Shown piece after piece: positions 49,172 to 56,696 of a stretch of 64,000 bases of DNA. The notes beneath the pieces are model-generated. The model was not told the DNA's origin. It made no database searches and saw nothing but the letters and a program-made list of their open reading frames with translations. The DNA comes from Planctomycetota bacterium (GTDB lineage Bacteria; Planctomycetota; PLA2). A program made the translations under genes and the position numbers. The stretch is taken from assembly GCA_021776735.1 (NCBI GenBank), contig JAJFFH010000051.1:186001-250000 (forward strand), read 5' to 3'. Position 1 is the stretch's first letter, and each line of letters opens with the position of its first letter.

Positions 49172-51247
49172 ATGTCACGCACCCGTTCCACCCGTTCCCA
49201 GCGCCGCTCGGGGGCGCGCACAGCACCTTCGATGGATGTCTCTTCGCTTTCCCGCTATCCCGGGCATGAGGAGGCCTACCGGCTGCTCGTGCTCACTCGC
49301 CTGATCGACGACGAAGCGCCGAATTTCCTGCGCAAGAACCTCGGTTGGTCGTACCACGCGCCCTGCGCGGGCCACGATGCCATCCAGTTGGCGCTCGGCT
49401 GCGCGTTTCGGGCGTCGCACGACTACCTGTTTCCCTACTACCGGGATTTGGGCACCGTCTTGGCGGCGGGCCTGACGCCGACGGAAGTCATCTTGAACGG
49501 GCTCTCGAAGGCGGACGACGTGGCGGGGGGTGGACGACACATGTCGAACCACTTCGCCAAGCCCGAAATCCACGTGCAAAACGTGTCGAGCTGCGTGTCG
49601 AACCACATTCAGCACGCCGCGGGCCTGGCGCGCGCTGCCAAGCTGTACAAGTCCGACGCTCTCGTGTTTGCCAGCTTCGGCGAGTCGTCCGCGGCCGAAG
49701 GCTACGTGTACGAGGCGATCAACGGTTCGAGCCGCGAACAGCTCCCCGCGGTGTTCGTGATCCAGGACAACGGCTACGGCATCGGGGTGCCGAAGGAAGT
49801 GTCGGCCGCCAACGAGCTGATCGCCGAGAACTTCTCCGGCATCAAGAACCTGCACATCGAGTACTGCGACGGGCGCGATGTCTTCGACTGTTTTCGAGCC
49901 GTCCAGGCCGCCTGCGAATACGCCGCGTCGGGTGCGGGGCCGGCCATCGTGCAGGCCGCCTGCGCGCGTATCGGGGCGCACTCGAACTCCGACAATCACG
50001 GGCTCTACCGCTCCAAGGCGGAGTTGGCTGCCGCGCGAGAGCGCGACCCGCTGCCGATCTTTCGCAGCACGCTTCTCGGGCTGGGCCACCTGACCGAGGA
50101 CGACCTCGAAGAGATCGAGGGCGTTGCCCGCCAACAGTTCGAAAACGCCATGGAAGCTGCGATGGCCGCCGAGTTGGCGGACCCCGTTACCGTGCTCGAC
50201 CATCTCGTTCCCCCGGCCTTCGAGGCCGAGGAGGTGCGTGGCGGCGAAGGGCCGGAGTGCACGATGCGCGAGGGCATCAATCGCGCCCTGAAGGGCGAGT
50301 TCCGCCGCAATCCCGACACGTTCCTTTGGGGCCAGGACATCGCCTGCGGCGAGAAGGAAGGCATCTTCAAGGTCTCGGACGGGATGCAAAAGGAGTTCGG
50401 TGACCGGCGCGTGTTCAACGCCCCGATTGCCGAAAACTACATCCTGGGCACGGCGAACGGCTTCTCGCGCTTCGATCCGAAGATCCGTGTTGTCGTCGAG
50501 GGCGCGGAGTTCGCGGACTACCTCTGGCCCGCGTTCGATCAGGTCGTCGAGCTGTCGCACGAGTACTACCGGACCAACGGCCAGTTCGCGCCGAACGTGC
50601 TCGTCCGCCTGGCCTCGGGCGGCAACATCGGCGGCGGGCTGTACCACAGCCAAAACATCGAGGGCCTCCTCGCGACACTGCCCGGCCTGCGCATCGTGCA
50701 GCCGGCGTTCGCCGACGACGCGGCGGGCCTGATCCGCACCGCGCTGCGCAGCCAAGGCGTGACCTTTTTTCTCGAGTGCAAGTACCTCTACAACCAGCCG
50801 CGCACGCGCACCCAGGTGCCGGACGACTTCGTCGTGCCCTTCGGCAAGGGCCGCGTGCGGCGCGAGGGTTCAGATGTCTCGGTCATCACCTACGGCACGG
50901 CGGTCCATCACGCGCTGGCTGCGGCCGGCACGGTCGAGCAGGAAGATGGCCTGTCCGTTGAGGTGTTCGATCTGCGCTCGATCAACCCGCTCGACATGGA
51001 CGGCATCGCCGCCAGCGTGGCGAAGACCAGCCGCGTCGTGGTCGCCCACGAAGACAAGGTCTTCGGCGGCTTCGGCGGCGAAATCGCCAGCCGCATCACA
51101 AAGCGGTGTTTCCGGGAACTCGACGCCCCGGTCGAGCGCGTGGGCCAGGACTACGTCCCGACTCCGTTCGCAAGGCACCTGGAAGCCGCGATGCAGCTCA
51201 ATCCGACCCGAATCGTGGACGCCATCCGAAGCACCGCCGCGTACTAA
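49172..51247 (+). CDS. Fused alpha/beta E1 component, 2-oxoacid dehydrogenase (branched-chain type)
   Basis: A 691-residue thiamine-diphosphate enzyme. Residues ~25-350 are the alpha part ('YHAPCAGHDAIQLALGCAFR', 'GRHMSNHFAKPEIHVQNVSS', 'FGESSAAEGYVYEAINGSS' in the cofactor-binding place where most have GDG, then 'DNGYGIGVP'). Residues ~370-691 are the beta part ('MREGINRALKGEFRRNPDTF', 'VVEGAEFADYLWPAFDQ', 'VVAHEDKVFGGFGGEIAS'). Alpha-beta fusions of this type act in branched-chain or related 2-oxoacid oxidation. No E2 or E3 gene is adjacent. A motif pair follows the stop by 10 bases. Confidence 0.88.
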   Translation: MSRTRSTRSQRRSGARTAPSMDVSSLSRYPGHEEAYRLLVLTRLIDDEAPNFLRKNLGWSYHAPCAGHDAIQLALGCAFRASHDYLFPYYRDLGTVLAAGLTPTEVILNGLSKADDVAGGGRHMSNHFAKPEIHVQNVSSCVSNHIQHAAGLARAAKLYKSDALVFASFGESSAAEGYVYEAINGSSREQLPAVFVIQDNGYGIGVPKEVSAANELIAENFSGIKNLHIEYCDGRDVFDCFRAVQAACEYAASGAGPAIVQAACARIGAHSNSDNHGLYRSKAELAAARERDPLPIFRSTLLGLGHLTEDDLEEIEGVARQQFENAMEAAMAAELADPVTVLDHLVPPAFEAEEVRGGEGPECTMREGINRALKGEFRRNPDTFLWGQDIACGEKEGIFKVSDGMQKEFGDRRVFNAPIAENYILGTANGFSRFDPKIRVVVEGAEFADYLWPAFDQVVELSHEYYRTNGQFAPNVLVRLASGGNIGGGLYHSQNIEGLLATLPGLRIVQPAFADDAAGLIRTALRSQGVTFFLECKYLYNQPRTRTQVPDDFVVPFGKGRVRREGSDVSVITYGTAVHHALAAAGTVEQEDGLSVEVFDLRSINPLDMDGIAASVAKTSRVVVAHEDKVFGGFGGEIASRITKRCFRELDAPVERVGQDYVPTPFARHLEAAMQLNPTRIVDAIRSTAAY

Positions 51248-51257
51248 CAAACGAACG

Positions 51258-51277
51258 CAAATCGCCGTCCGTCCGCT
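51258..51277 (-). repeat. Interspersed motif, copy 20
   Basis: AAAATCGCCGTCCGTCCGCT-type copy (core exact), left arm of the hairpin after the E1 gene. Confidence 0.85.
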
Positions 51278-51297
51278 GTGGTCCGAAGTCCAACAAA

Positions 51298-51317
51298 AGC
51301 AAACGGACGGCGATAAT
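51298..51317 (+). repeat. Interspersed motif, copy 21
   Basis: AGCAAACGGACGGCGATAAT, right arm of the same hairpin. Confidence 0.88.
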
Positions 51318-51349
51318 CCGCCCCCCGCATTCACGGTCCGCGAAACGTT

Positions 51350-51452
51350 GACGCGCCAACATCGTCAGATGTTGGGCCAAACATTACGGGCCAACAATTC
51401 ACCAGACGCGTGGTCCCTGGACGCGCCAACATCGTTAGATGTTGGGCCAACA
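51350..51452. repeat. Two direct copies of a palindromic unit (CCAACATC-GTYA-GATGTTGG)
   Basis: GACGCGCCAACATCGTCAGA begins at 51350 and its near copy GACGCGCCAACATCGTTAGA at 51420, 70 bases apart. Each holds an 8-bp palindrome CCAACATC/GATGTTGG with a 4-base loop, followed by GGCCAA(A/C)A. Confidence 0.8.
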
Positions 51453-51458
51453 AACACT

Positions 51459-51478
51459 GACGCGCCCTCCAGCGCGTC
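51459..51478 (-). terminator. Hairpin at the end of the zinc-ribbon gene
   Basis: GACGCGC (51459-51465) pairs with GCGCGTC (51472-51478) across 6 bases and overlaps the stop codon of the minus-strand Cys-rich gene. Confidence 0.55.
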
Positions 51479-51707
51479 ACTTCGAACGCGCCGGGCGCCG
51501 CTTCTTCTTCGGGGCCGGCGGGGCCTCCTTGGGCGGGCAGTCGCACCAGCCGGAGAGACATCCACAGTCAAGGCACGTTTCGAAGTACTCATGATCGCAG
51601 ACCACGCAGCGGAAGACCTCGGTCGGGTCGGTGTAGGCCGTGGCGCCGCAGTCCTCGCACCGCTGCTTGGGGCGCTGGATCAAGAGTCGATAGTTGAAGT
51701 CATCCAT
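51477..51707 (-). CDS. Small zinc-ribbon-type Cys-rich protein
   Basis: A 76-residue protein starting 'MDDFNYRLLIQRPKQRCEDC' with CxxC pairs 'CEDC', 'CVVC' and further cysteines 'TCLDCGCLSGWCDC', then a basic tail ('KKKRRPARSK'). The spacing of two CxxC pairs suggests a zinc ribbon, with an additional Cys cluster. Possible nucleic-acid binder through the Lys/Arg tail. No family name. Confidence 0.65.
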   Translation of the reverse strand: MDDFNYRLLIQRPKQRCEDCGATAYTDPTEVFRCVVCDHEYFETCLDCGCLSGWCDCPPKEAPPAPKKKRRPARSK

Positions 51708-51827
51708 GGATGTCTGAGGCCCCCAAGAGCAACTCTAGAGCGGTCGAATCGAGTGTTTCGGCCACTCCTCTGAAGATACCAACGAAAGCCTCATTGTAAC
51801 AAATCCAGGCGGCCTTGTCGTATCGCT

Positions 51828-52679
51828 CTAACCCTTTTTGGAGTCAGAGGTTACGTCGGCTGCCTGCTTGCTGCGCCGGGCCGCCGGGGTGAGGCCCATG
51901 CGGCGGTAGGCCGACTCGAGGGCGGTGTAGCGAGGTCCTGGGCGCAGTCCTAGGTTCCAGCAGAGCTTGGCGCGGCAGACCGGGCACAACAGGATCGGGC
52001 GTTTTTCGGCCTCGCGCATCGTGCGCGCGCCGTTCATCAGGCACTCGAAGTAGAGGCAGTGGGGAATCGAGAGCAGGTGACCCGCTTCGTGGAGCGCCAG
52101 CGAGATCATCCGGAAACGGCGGCGAATCGGTTGCTCTTCGGCTCCGAGCCGGCGGGTGCTCATGATGCCGACCCGCCACTGAAACGAGGACCATCCGAAG
52201 GCTCGGCCGCCCTTGCCGAGCCACAGGTCGCGGTCGGTCACGGCCAGTTGAAACAACGCGTCCTTGGGCAGTTGCGTAATCAGCGTGGGGAGCAGCCGGA
52301 ACACCGTAATGCGGCGGTTCTTGGCGTCGAACGCGCGCGGCGGGATCGGAATCGGCTTGCGGACGGTCACGGATCGCCCGAAAAACGCCTCGAGCGCTTT
52401 CGCGATGCGGGTCAGGAGCTTCGGGTCGCGGGGCGGTCGGGTGAGCAGGGGCTGGATGTAGATCTTTTTGCGAAGCGCCGTGGGTCGGGCCGGGCCGGCG
52501 TCCTTGTACGCCGCGAACGTTTGCGGCTTTTCCTCGACGATGTCGCGCCAGGTGCCGCGGGTCGGCGGTCCCAACGTCTTCCAAAACCCCTCCGGAATCG
52601 GCACGTCGGGGCCGGAGGCCGGGAGCAGGGCGCCCAGCGCGACAACAACGACAAGGGAGAGGACGGGTCGGACGCTCAC
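51828..52679 (-). CDS. Archaemetzincin-type metalloprotease, secreted
   Basis: A 283-residue protein from GTG 52679 with a signal peptide ('VLSLVVVVALGALLPASGPD'). It carries the archaemetzincin pattern HExxHxxxxxHCxxxxCxM: 'HEAGHLLSIPHCLYFECLMN' followed by 'CPVCRAKL', giving zinc ligands and a second Cys-type zinc site. Upstream 'RRITVFRLLPTLITQLPKD' is also family-like. Substrate unknown. Divergent from the rhomboid gene 24 bases away. Confidence 0.85.
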   Translation of the reverse strand: MSVRPVLSLVVVVALGALLPASGPDVPIPEGFWKTLGPPTRGTWRDIVEEKPQTFAAYKDAGPARPTALRKKIYIQPLLTRPPRDPKLLTRIAKALEAFFGRSVTVRKPIPIPPRAFDAKNRRITVFRLLPTLITQLPKDALFQLAVTDRDLWLGKGGRAFGWSSFQWRVGIMSTRRLGAEEQPIRRRFRMISLALHEAGHLLSIPHCLYFECLMNGARTMREAEKRPILLCPVCRAKLCWNLGLRPGPRYTALESAYRRMGLTPAARRSKQAADVTSDSKKG

Positions 52680-52703
52680 TGCCGCCAGTATAGTCAGCGG
52701 GCC

Positions 52704-53804
52704 GTGCGCTACACCACGTGTCCCAAGTGCAGCGCGCTCGTCGAGCCCCGGCACAAGCGCTGTCCCTACTGCGAAACCGACCTGCGTCCTGCGGGCGCGC
52801 CCAGTCCGCGCCGTGACGCGGAGGACACCGCGTATCTCGGCAAGGTGGCCATCCTGGCCAACACCGTGCTCTTTTTGGCTGCGGTGATGCTCGACCCGAC
52901 CCGCGCCGACCAAGACGGGTTTGCCTTCTCGCCGTCCGGGTTCGCGTGTTGGATGTTCGGCGTCGGGGACTACCGCATGCTTGTCGGCTGCGGGCAGTGG
53001 TGGCGGCTCGGGACGGCGATGTTTCTGCATCTGGGGCTGATGCACCTCGCGTTCAACTGCTTCGCGCTGCTCTATGTCGTGCCTCCGGCTGCTCACACGT
53101 TCGGGCGCAGCCGTTCCCTCGCGATCTACCTCGTCACGGGCCTTGCCGTCAACGTCGTCAGTCACTATTGGTTCAAGGGTGCGGGCGCGGGCGCGTCCGG
53201 GGCGCTGAGCGGCATGATCGCTGCGCTCGCCGTGTGGGGCTGGCGTCGCGGCGGGGCCATGGGCGACCAACTCCGCCGGTCCATGCTCGTGTGGATGATC
53301 TACATCTTCGTCTTCGGTCTTGTTTTGTCGACGGCCGGAAGGGCGATCGATCATCGCGGGCACATCGCCGGGTTCGTGATCGGCGCGGGGCTGGGCTGGC
53401 TCGCGTCTGCGGTCTCAACCCCGCGGGCGGACCGGATCTGGGCCTTGTGCGGCAAGGCTGCCGCGGTCGTCGTCGTGGCCATGTTCGCGTTCGGGCTCGT
53501 GCCGCAGGTCATTCGCGTCTTTCAGCGCGACGACGTGGTCGCTTCGTCGCGCGCGGTGAAACGAACGGTCGAGCGCATTAACGACGTGCGCCAAAACAAG
53601 GCAGATGTAGCGTCGCTGCCCAAGACATCGCCGTCCGTACGCGGTGGTTCGAGTTCAGGGCGGCTCAAAGAGGCGATGGACCGTCTGTTGCGGTCCATGC
53701 GCGCGGGTGAGCGACCGCGCGGGGAGTACGACGCGGTGATCCGCGCGTGGGTTGTCTGGAAACACGAACTCTTTTGTGGCTACGGGATTGAATACCGAAA
53801 ATGA
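52704..53804 (+). CDS. Rhomboid intramembrane serine protease with zinc ribbon
   Basis: A 366-residue protein from GTG 52704. N-terminal zinc ribbon ('YTTCPKCSALVEPRHKRCPY' CxxC...CxxC). Six or so membrane helices contain the rhomboid hallmarks: 'WWRLGTAMFLHLGLMHLAFN', the catalytic Ser in 'GASGALSGMIAAL' and the His in 'HRGHIAGFVIGAGLG'. A soluble C-terminal domain carries a motif copy encoding 'KTSPSVRGG'. A second partial motif match (53009-53026) falls in the conserved 'RLGTAMF' and is probably chance. Cleaves membrane proteins. Confidence 0.9.
   Translation: MRYTTCPKCSALVEPRHKRCPYCETDLRPAGAPSPRRDAEDTAYLGKVAILANTVLFLAAVMLDPTRADQDGFAFSPSGFACWMFGVGDYRMLVGCGQWWRLGTAMFLHLGLMHLAFNCFALLYVVPPAAHTFGRSRSLAIYLVTGLAVNVVSHYWFKGAGAGASGALSGMIAALAVWGWRRGGAMGDQLRRSMLVWMIYIFVFGLVLSTAGRAIDHRGHIAGFVIGAGLGWLASAVSTPRADRIWALCGKAAAVVVVAMFAFGLVPQVIRVFQRDDVVASSRAVKRTVERINDVRQNKADVASLPKTSPSVRGGSSSGRLKEAMDRLLRSMRAGERPRGEYDAVIRAWVVWKHELFCGYGIEYRK
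53624..53643 (-). repeat. Interspersed motif, copy 22
   Basis: GACATCGCCGTCCGTACGCG, preceded by CAA; antisense in the rhomboid gene, encoding KTSPSV in the soluble tail. Confidence 0.85.
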
Positions 53805-54166
53805 CGACCGCGAAGCGACCGATCTACGACTTCAACTCATGGCTGGGGATGCGGTTGCTCGAGGATGGCACCGTCGAGCTCGAAGCGCGGGCCCCGGAGC
53901 ACCAAATCGGGCACGAGATGGTGCACTTGGCGGTGCTCACGACCCTGGGCGAGGTTGCGGCGGCGCATGCGGCGGACTGCGCGGTCGTGCCCTCGGCACT
54001 GACGGTGAACTTTCTGCGGCCGGCCGCTATCGGCCGTCTGACCGCGAAAGGGCGCGTGTTGACCAAGGGGCGGCGGTTGTGCACCGCCGAGGGAGAGGTA
54101 TTCTCCGGCGACAAACTCGTGGCCAAGGTCACGGTGACGTTCGCCGTGATGCAGCCTTCAGGCTAG
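53801..54166 (+). CDS. PaaI/hotdog-fold thioesterase-like protein
   Basis: A 121-residue hotdog protein whose ATG overlaps the rhomboid stop. The fold-typical sequence is 'NSWLGMRLLEDGTVELEARA', 'HEMVHLAVLTTLGEVAAAHA', 'SALTVNFLRPAAIGRLTAKG', 'KLVAKVTVTFAVM'. The usual catalytic Asn/Asp-Gly before the helix reads 'IGHEMVHLAV', which keeps His but not the HGG motif. Acyl-CoA thioesterase is the likely role. Confidence 0.8.
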   Translation: MTTAKRPIYDFNSWLGMRLLEDGTVELEARAPEHQIGHEMVHLAVLTTLGEVAAAHAADCAVVPSALTVNFLRPAAIGRLTAKGRVLTKGRRLCTAEGEVFSGDKLVAKVTVTFAVMQPSG

Positions 54167-54278
54167 AGCTGCGTTTGGCCCGGATTTCGCCGAGTCTGAA
54201 CGCTGGGGCCGTTGCCGGCCCCGGGTAGAATCTCCGTTTATCAATTCGCATTTCGGCACGACAGAAAGGAATCACAGG

Positions 54279-55331
54279 ATGCAACACGGGCTCCGCATTA
54301 CCGCGGCCGCCTTGGCGCTCCTCGTTGCGCTGTCCTCCGTGGCGCAGGCCAAAACCCAGGAAGAGCTCAAGCAGAGCCTGGAGAAGAAGCTTGCGAAGCC
54401 GTTCCTAAAGAACGCCGCGTGGGTCCAGGACTACGACGAGGCCAAGAAGCAGGCCAAGGCTCAAAACAAGCTGATCTTCGCGTACTTCACGCGCAGCTAC
54501 TCGCCATGACCGCCTTGCAATGCTGTTGAGGGCGGTGCCCTCAGCGACCCTGCGTTCAAGGAATGGTCCGCCAAGTATGTGATGTTTTTGCACATCACCT
54601 CGCAGATCGAAGGCCGCAAGGATGACGGTCTTCTGAGCAAGAAGGGGCTGAACTCGTTCCCGAGCTTCGTCTTTCTGGACGCGGGCGGTGCGATGTTGGC
54701 CAAGCACCAGGCCACATCGATGGCCGACATGTCCATGGAGGGCTTCGAGCGGACCGCCTCGGGTCCGGTGAAGGAGTACCTCGACCTCAAGGCCAAGGCG
54801 GCCTCGGGCGACAAGGGTGCGATCGTCCAGCTCGCGCTCAAGGAAGCAACGATGGGCTCCATCGCGGACGGCGAGACGCTGAAGAAGCGTCTGGCCGGCA
54901 TGGAGCTGACCGCCGAGCAAAAGACGACGGTCAGCGGCCTGATGACGGACTTCAAGTTCGCCAAAGCCCTGAAGGCGGCCAACGCCCTGTTCAAGACCGA
55001 CCAGGCCACGGCGCGCAAGCAACTCGGCGCCGCGATCGTCAAGATCCTCAACGCGGGCGAAATGCCCACGAAGAAGTACGCGGGCCTCCTGCGTTTCGCG
55101 TTCGGCTACTGCCTGAAAGAAGGCGAACTTGGTGCGGCTGAAAAGGCTCTTGAGGGCCTGAACGCAGCGTTCGGGGATAGTCCCCGCGCGGCGGGAATGC
55201 TCGACGCATTCAAGACGCGCCTCGCCGAGGCCAAGGCTGAAAAGGCCGACGAGGCGAAGGACGGCGCGAAGGAAAAAGAGACCGAAGAGCCCAAAGAGGA
55301 AGAGATCGAAGAGTCCGACGGCGACGGCTAG
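54279..55331 (+). CDS. Probable selenoprotein: thioredoxin-like protein with UPPC
   Basis: The ATG at 54279 after GAAAGGAATCACAGG starts a signal peptide (MQHGLRITAAALALLVALSS). A conventional reading stops at TGA 54507-54509 after 76 codons, right after 'LIFAYFTRSYSP'. The same frame continues to TAG 55329-55331 as a thioredoxin-like fold: U-P-P-C, 'NAVEGGALSDPAFKEWSAKY', 'VMFLHITS', 'FPSFVFLDAGGAMLAKH'. So the UGA (residue 77) replaces the first Cys of the CxxC redox pair. A SECIS-like hairpin begins 13 bases later. The protein continues with a helical C-terminal half and a Glu/Lys-rich tail (350 residues in all). Likely a periplasmic selenol-thiol oxidoreductase. Confidence 0.85.
54522..54545 (+). 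promoter_or_regulatory. Candidate bacterial SECIS element of the UPPC selenoprotein
   Basis: GCU-[GUU]-GAGGGC-[GGU]-GCCCUC-AGC: a perfect 6-bp upper stem, a bulge with two U residues and a GGU apical loop (54534-54536). The loop starts 24 nt after the UGA. This is the architecture of known bacterial SECIS elements such as that of E. coli fdhF (short upper stem, bulged U, GGU at the loop) and matches the distance in the HMA selenoprotein gene. Confidence 0.8.
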
Positions 55332-55425
55332 CCCGTCCTGTTGCTTCATCGACTGACTCAGCGACAATCAAGGGCGTCGGCTACGGCCGGCGCCTATTTT
55401 TTTTGCAGACCTACGTGCCCGAGCG

Positions 55426-55695
55426 ATGGAACCCGACGACCTGATTTGTCTTTGCTACCGCGTCTCGCTGCGCAAGCTCGTGAACTACGCGCGCCGCGAG
55501 CGCCCGTCGCGTGCGTCGCAGATGAGCCAGTGCCTCGACGCCGGCACGGGTTGCGGCTGGTGCATCCCGTTCCTCAAACGTATCCAGGCCGACCCGGACG
55601 GCGTTGCCCCGGCGATGTCGGCCAGCGACTACGCGCGCGACCGGGCGAAGTACCACGTCCGGCTACGAGACGGCGAAACCAAGCACGGCTACTGA
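55426..55695 (+). CDS. BFD-type [2Fe-2S] domain protein
   Basis: An 89-residue protein with 'LICLCYRVSLRKLVNYARRE' and 'CLDAGTGCGWCIPFLKRI'. The C-x-C...C-x2-C spacing is that of the bacterioferritin-associated ferredoxin/NifU-type [2Fe-2S] domain. Starts at ATG 55426. May donate electrons for iron release or take part in Fe-S handling. Confidence 0.8.
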   Translation: MEPDDLICLCYRVSLRKLVNYARRERPSRASQMSQCLDAGTGCGWCIPFLKRIQADPDGVAPAMSASDYARDRAKYHVRLRDGETKHGY

Positions 55696-55758
55696 CCGCG
55701 ATTTTTTCGGCGGATGCGACATCATTGATGGGTGGCCCGCAACGGGCATACGCTTTCA

Positions 55759-55787
55759 GCCACAGAGGACACAGAGATCACAGAGAA
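55759..55787. repeat. CACAGAG dispersed repeat
   Basis: GCCACAGAGGACACAGAGAT..CACAGAGAA, the same as the copy at 31.68 kb. It adjoins the broken end of the PIN-domain remnant. Confidence 0.8.
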
Positions 55788-55906
55788 GATTTCCAGACTT
55801 CGAGGGAACTGTGCATGGCTACCCGGGCGAAGTCGTGATCCGCGGTCAAGAGCGTGAGCGAGTGATGGATGCAGAGTTGAGCCAGCAGAGCATCGATCGT
55901 GCCTAC
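55778..55906 (-). pseudogene. Remnant of a PIN-domain (VapC-type) toxin
   Basis: Read on the minus strand, the segment gives 'VGTIDALLAQLCIHHSLTLL' then 'TADHDFARVAMHSSLEVW'. This is the typical C-terminal third of a VapC PIN-domain ribonuclease (the T/D-A-x-I-A helix, 'LLTxDxDF', 'LEVW'). The N-terminal two thirds, with the first acidic metal ligands, are absent and replaced by the end of the helical secreted protein. No VapB is visible. A dead fragment. Confidence 0.75.
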
Positions 55907-56652
55907 GCGTCGTCCTTTTTCTTGCGGCCCTTGCGGCGCTTGCCTTGGCCCTTTTTCTTGCGGCTGTTTTTGCCCGCCTTGCGCGCTTCGTAGGCGGCGA
56001 TCGGATCGAACGTGTCGTGGTTCTCGCGCCACCACTTCTGCCACGCGCGCAGGTTGGGGAACTTCTCACCGGTGGCGTAGCGCAGTGCCTTTTGCACGGC
56101 GCCCTTGTGCCCTTGGCCCCCGGCTTTCTTTGCCCAGAGTCCGAGCAACTGGTCGATGGCTTTCTTGCTCGGCACGTTGGCGGCTGCGCGGGTTCGTGCG
56201 CCGACCACTTCCTTGTCCGCGCCGGTCTTGATGTCGAGCAGCGCCTTGATTGACTTTTCCTGGGCGAGATCATGCAGCGCTTCGGTGACCGCCATCAGCT
56301 CCGGACGTTTTTGCTCTTGGCCTTTCGCGGCGAGCGGACGCAGCCGCGCCGCCAGGGCCGTGGCCGCTTTTTTTTGATCGGCCAGGGTCGTGCGCTTACC
56401 CAAGGCCTTGATGGCGGCCGTTCGCACGGTCGGATTCTTGGATCTGAGCAGTTTCGCAAGCGGGGCGACGAGGCGCTTGTGCTGGACCCCGACGACTTCC
56501 TGCAGGGCCGCCAGCACATGGGCGTCGTCTTTGGACGCGAGCTGATCCGCGAGTCGCGACGCCTCGGCGTCGGCCGCCTTGGCGGCGTCGTCGGCAAGTC
56601 CGGACGCGCACAGGGTCAGGAGACCGAAAAAGACGAGTTTCCGCATACCCAT
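55903..56652 (-). CDS. Secreted HEAT-like helical protein with basic tail
   Basis: A 249-residue protein with a signal peptide ('KLVFFGLLTLCASGLA') and HEAT-like helices ('VLAALQEVVGVQHKRLVAPL', 'VRTAAIKALGKRTTLADQKK'). The C-terminus is a run of Lys/Arg ('KNSRKKKGQGKRRKGRKKK'), which could bind nucleic acid or acidic surfaces. The stop overlaps the VapC remnant by a few bases. Function unknown. Confidence 0.7.
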   Translation of the reverse strand: MGMRKLVFFGLLTLCASGLADDAAKAADAEASRLADQLASKDDAHVLAALQEVVGVQHKRLVAPLAKLLRSKNPTVRTAAIKALGKRTTLADQKKAATALAARLRPLAAKGQEQKRPELMAVTEALHDLAQEKSIKALLDIKTGADKEVVGARTRAAANVPSKKAIDQLLGLWAKKAGGQGHKGAVQKALRYATGEKFPNLRAWQKWWRENHDTFDPIAAYEARKAGKNSRKKKGQGKRRKGRKKKDDA

Positions 56653-56696
56653 GAAACTCGGTCAGGAGCCGCGGGTTTCTGCGCCGGTTGCTCCCG

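Larger units (their letters stand above)
51258..51317. terminator. Hairpin made of two inverted motif copies
   Basis: Copy at 51258-51277 (minus) and copy at 51298-51317 (plus) face each other across 20 bases. The stem ATCGCCGTCCGTCCGCT / AGCAAACGGACGGCGAT pairs 15 of 17 positions. It begins 10 bases after the E1 stop, a position and form like the paired uptake sequences that act as terminators in Neisseria. Confidence 0.75.

Noticed and set aside
53009..53026. Additional motif copy in the rhomboid gene
   Set aside because: It matches only GGACGGCGATGTTTC and encodes the conserved RLGTAMF of rhomboids, so it is best explained by protein conservation.
54279..54509. Two separate genes, 76-residue secreted peptide and a downstream 250-residue protein
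   Set aside because: Both parts are in the same frame, the junction falls in a thioredoxin active site, and the second part has no ribosome-binding site of its own.
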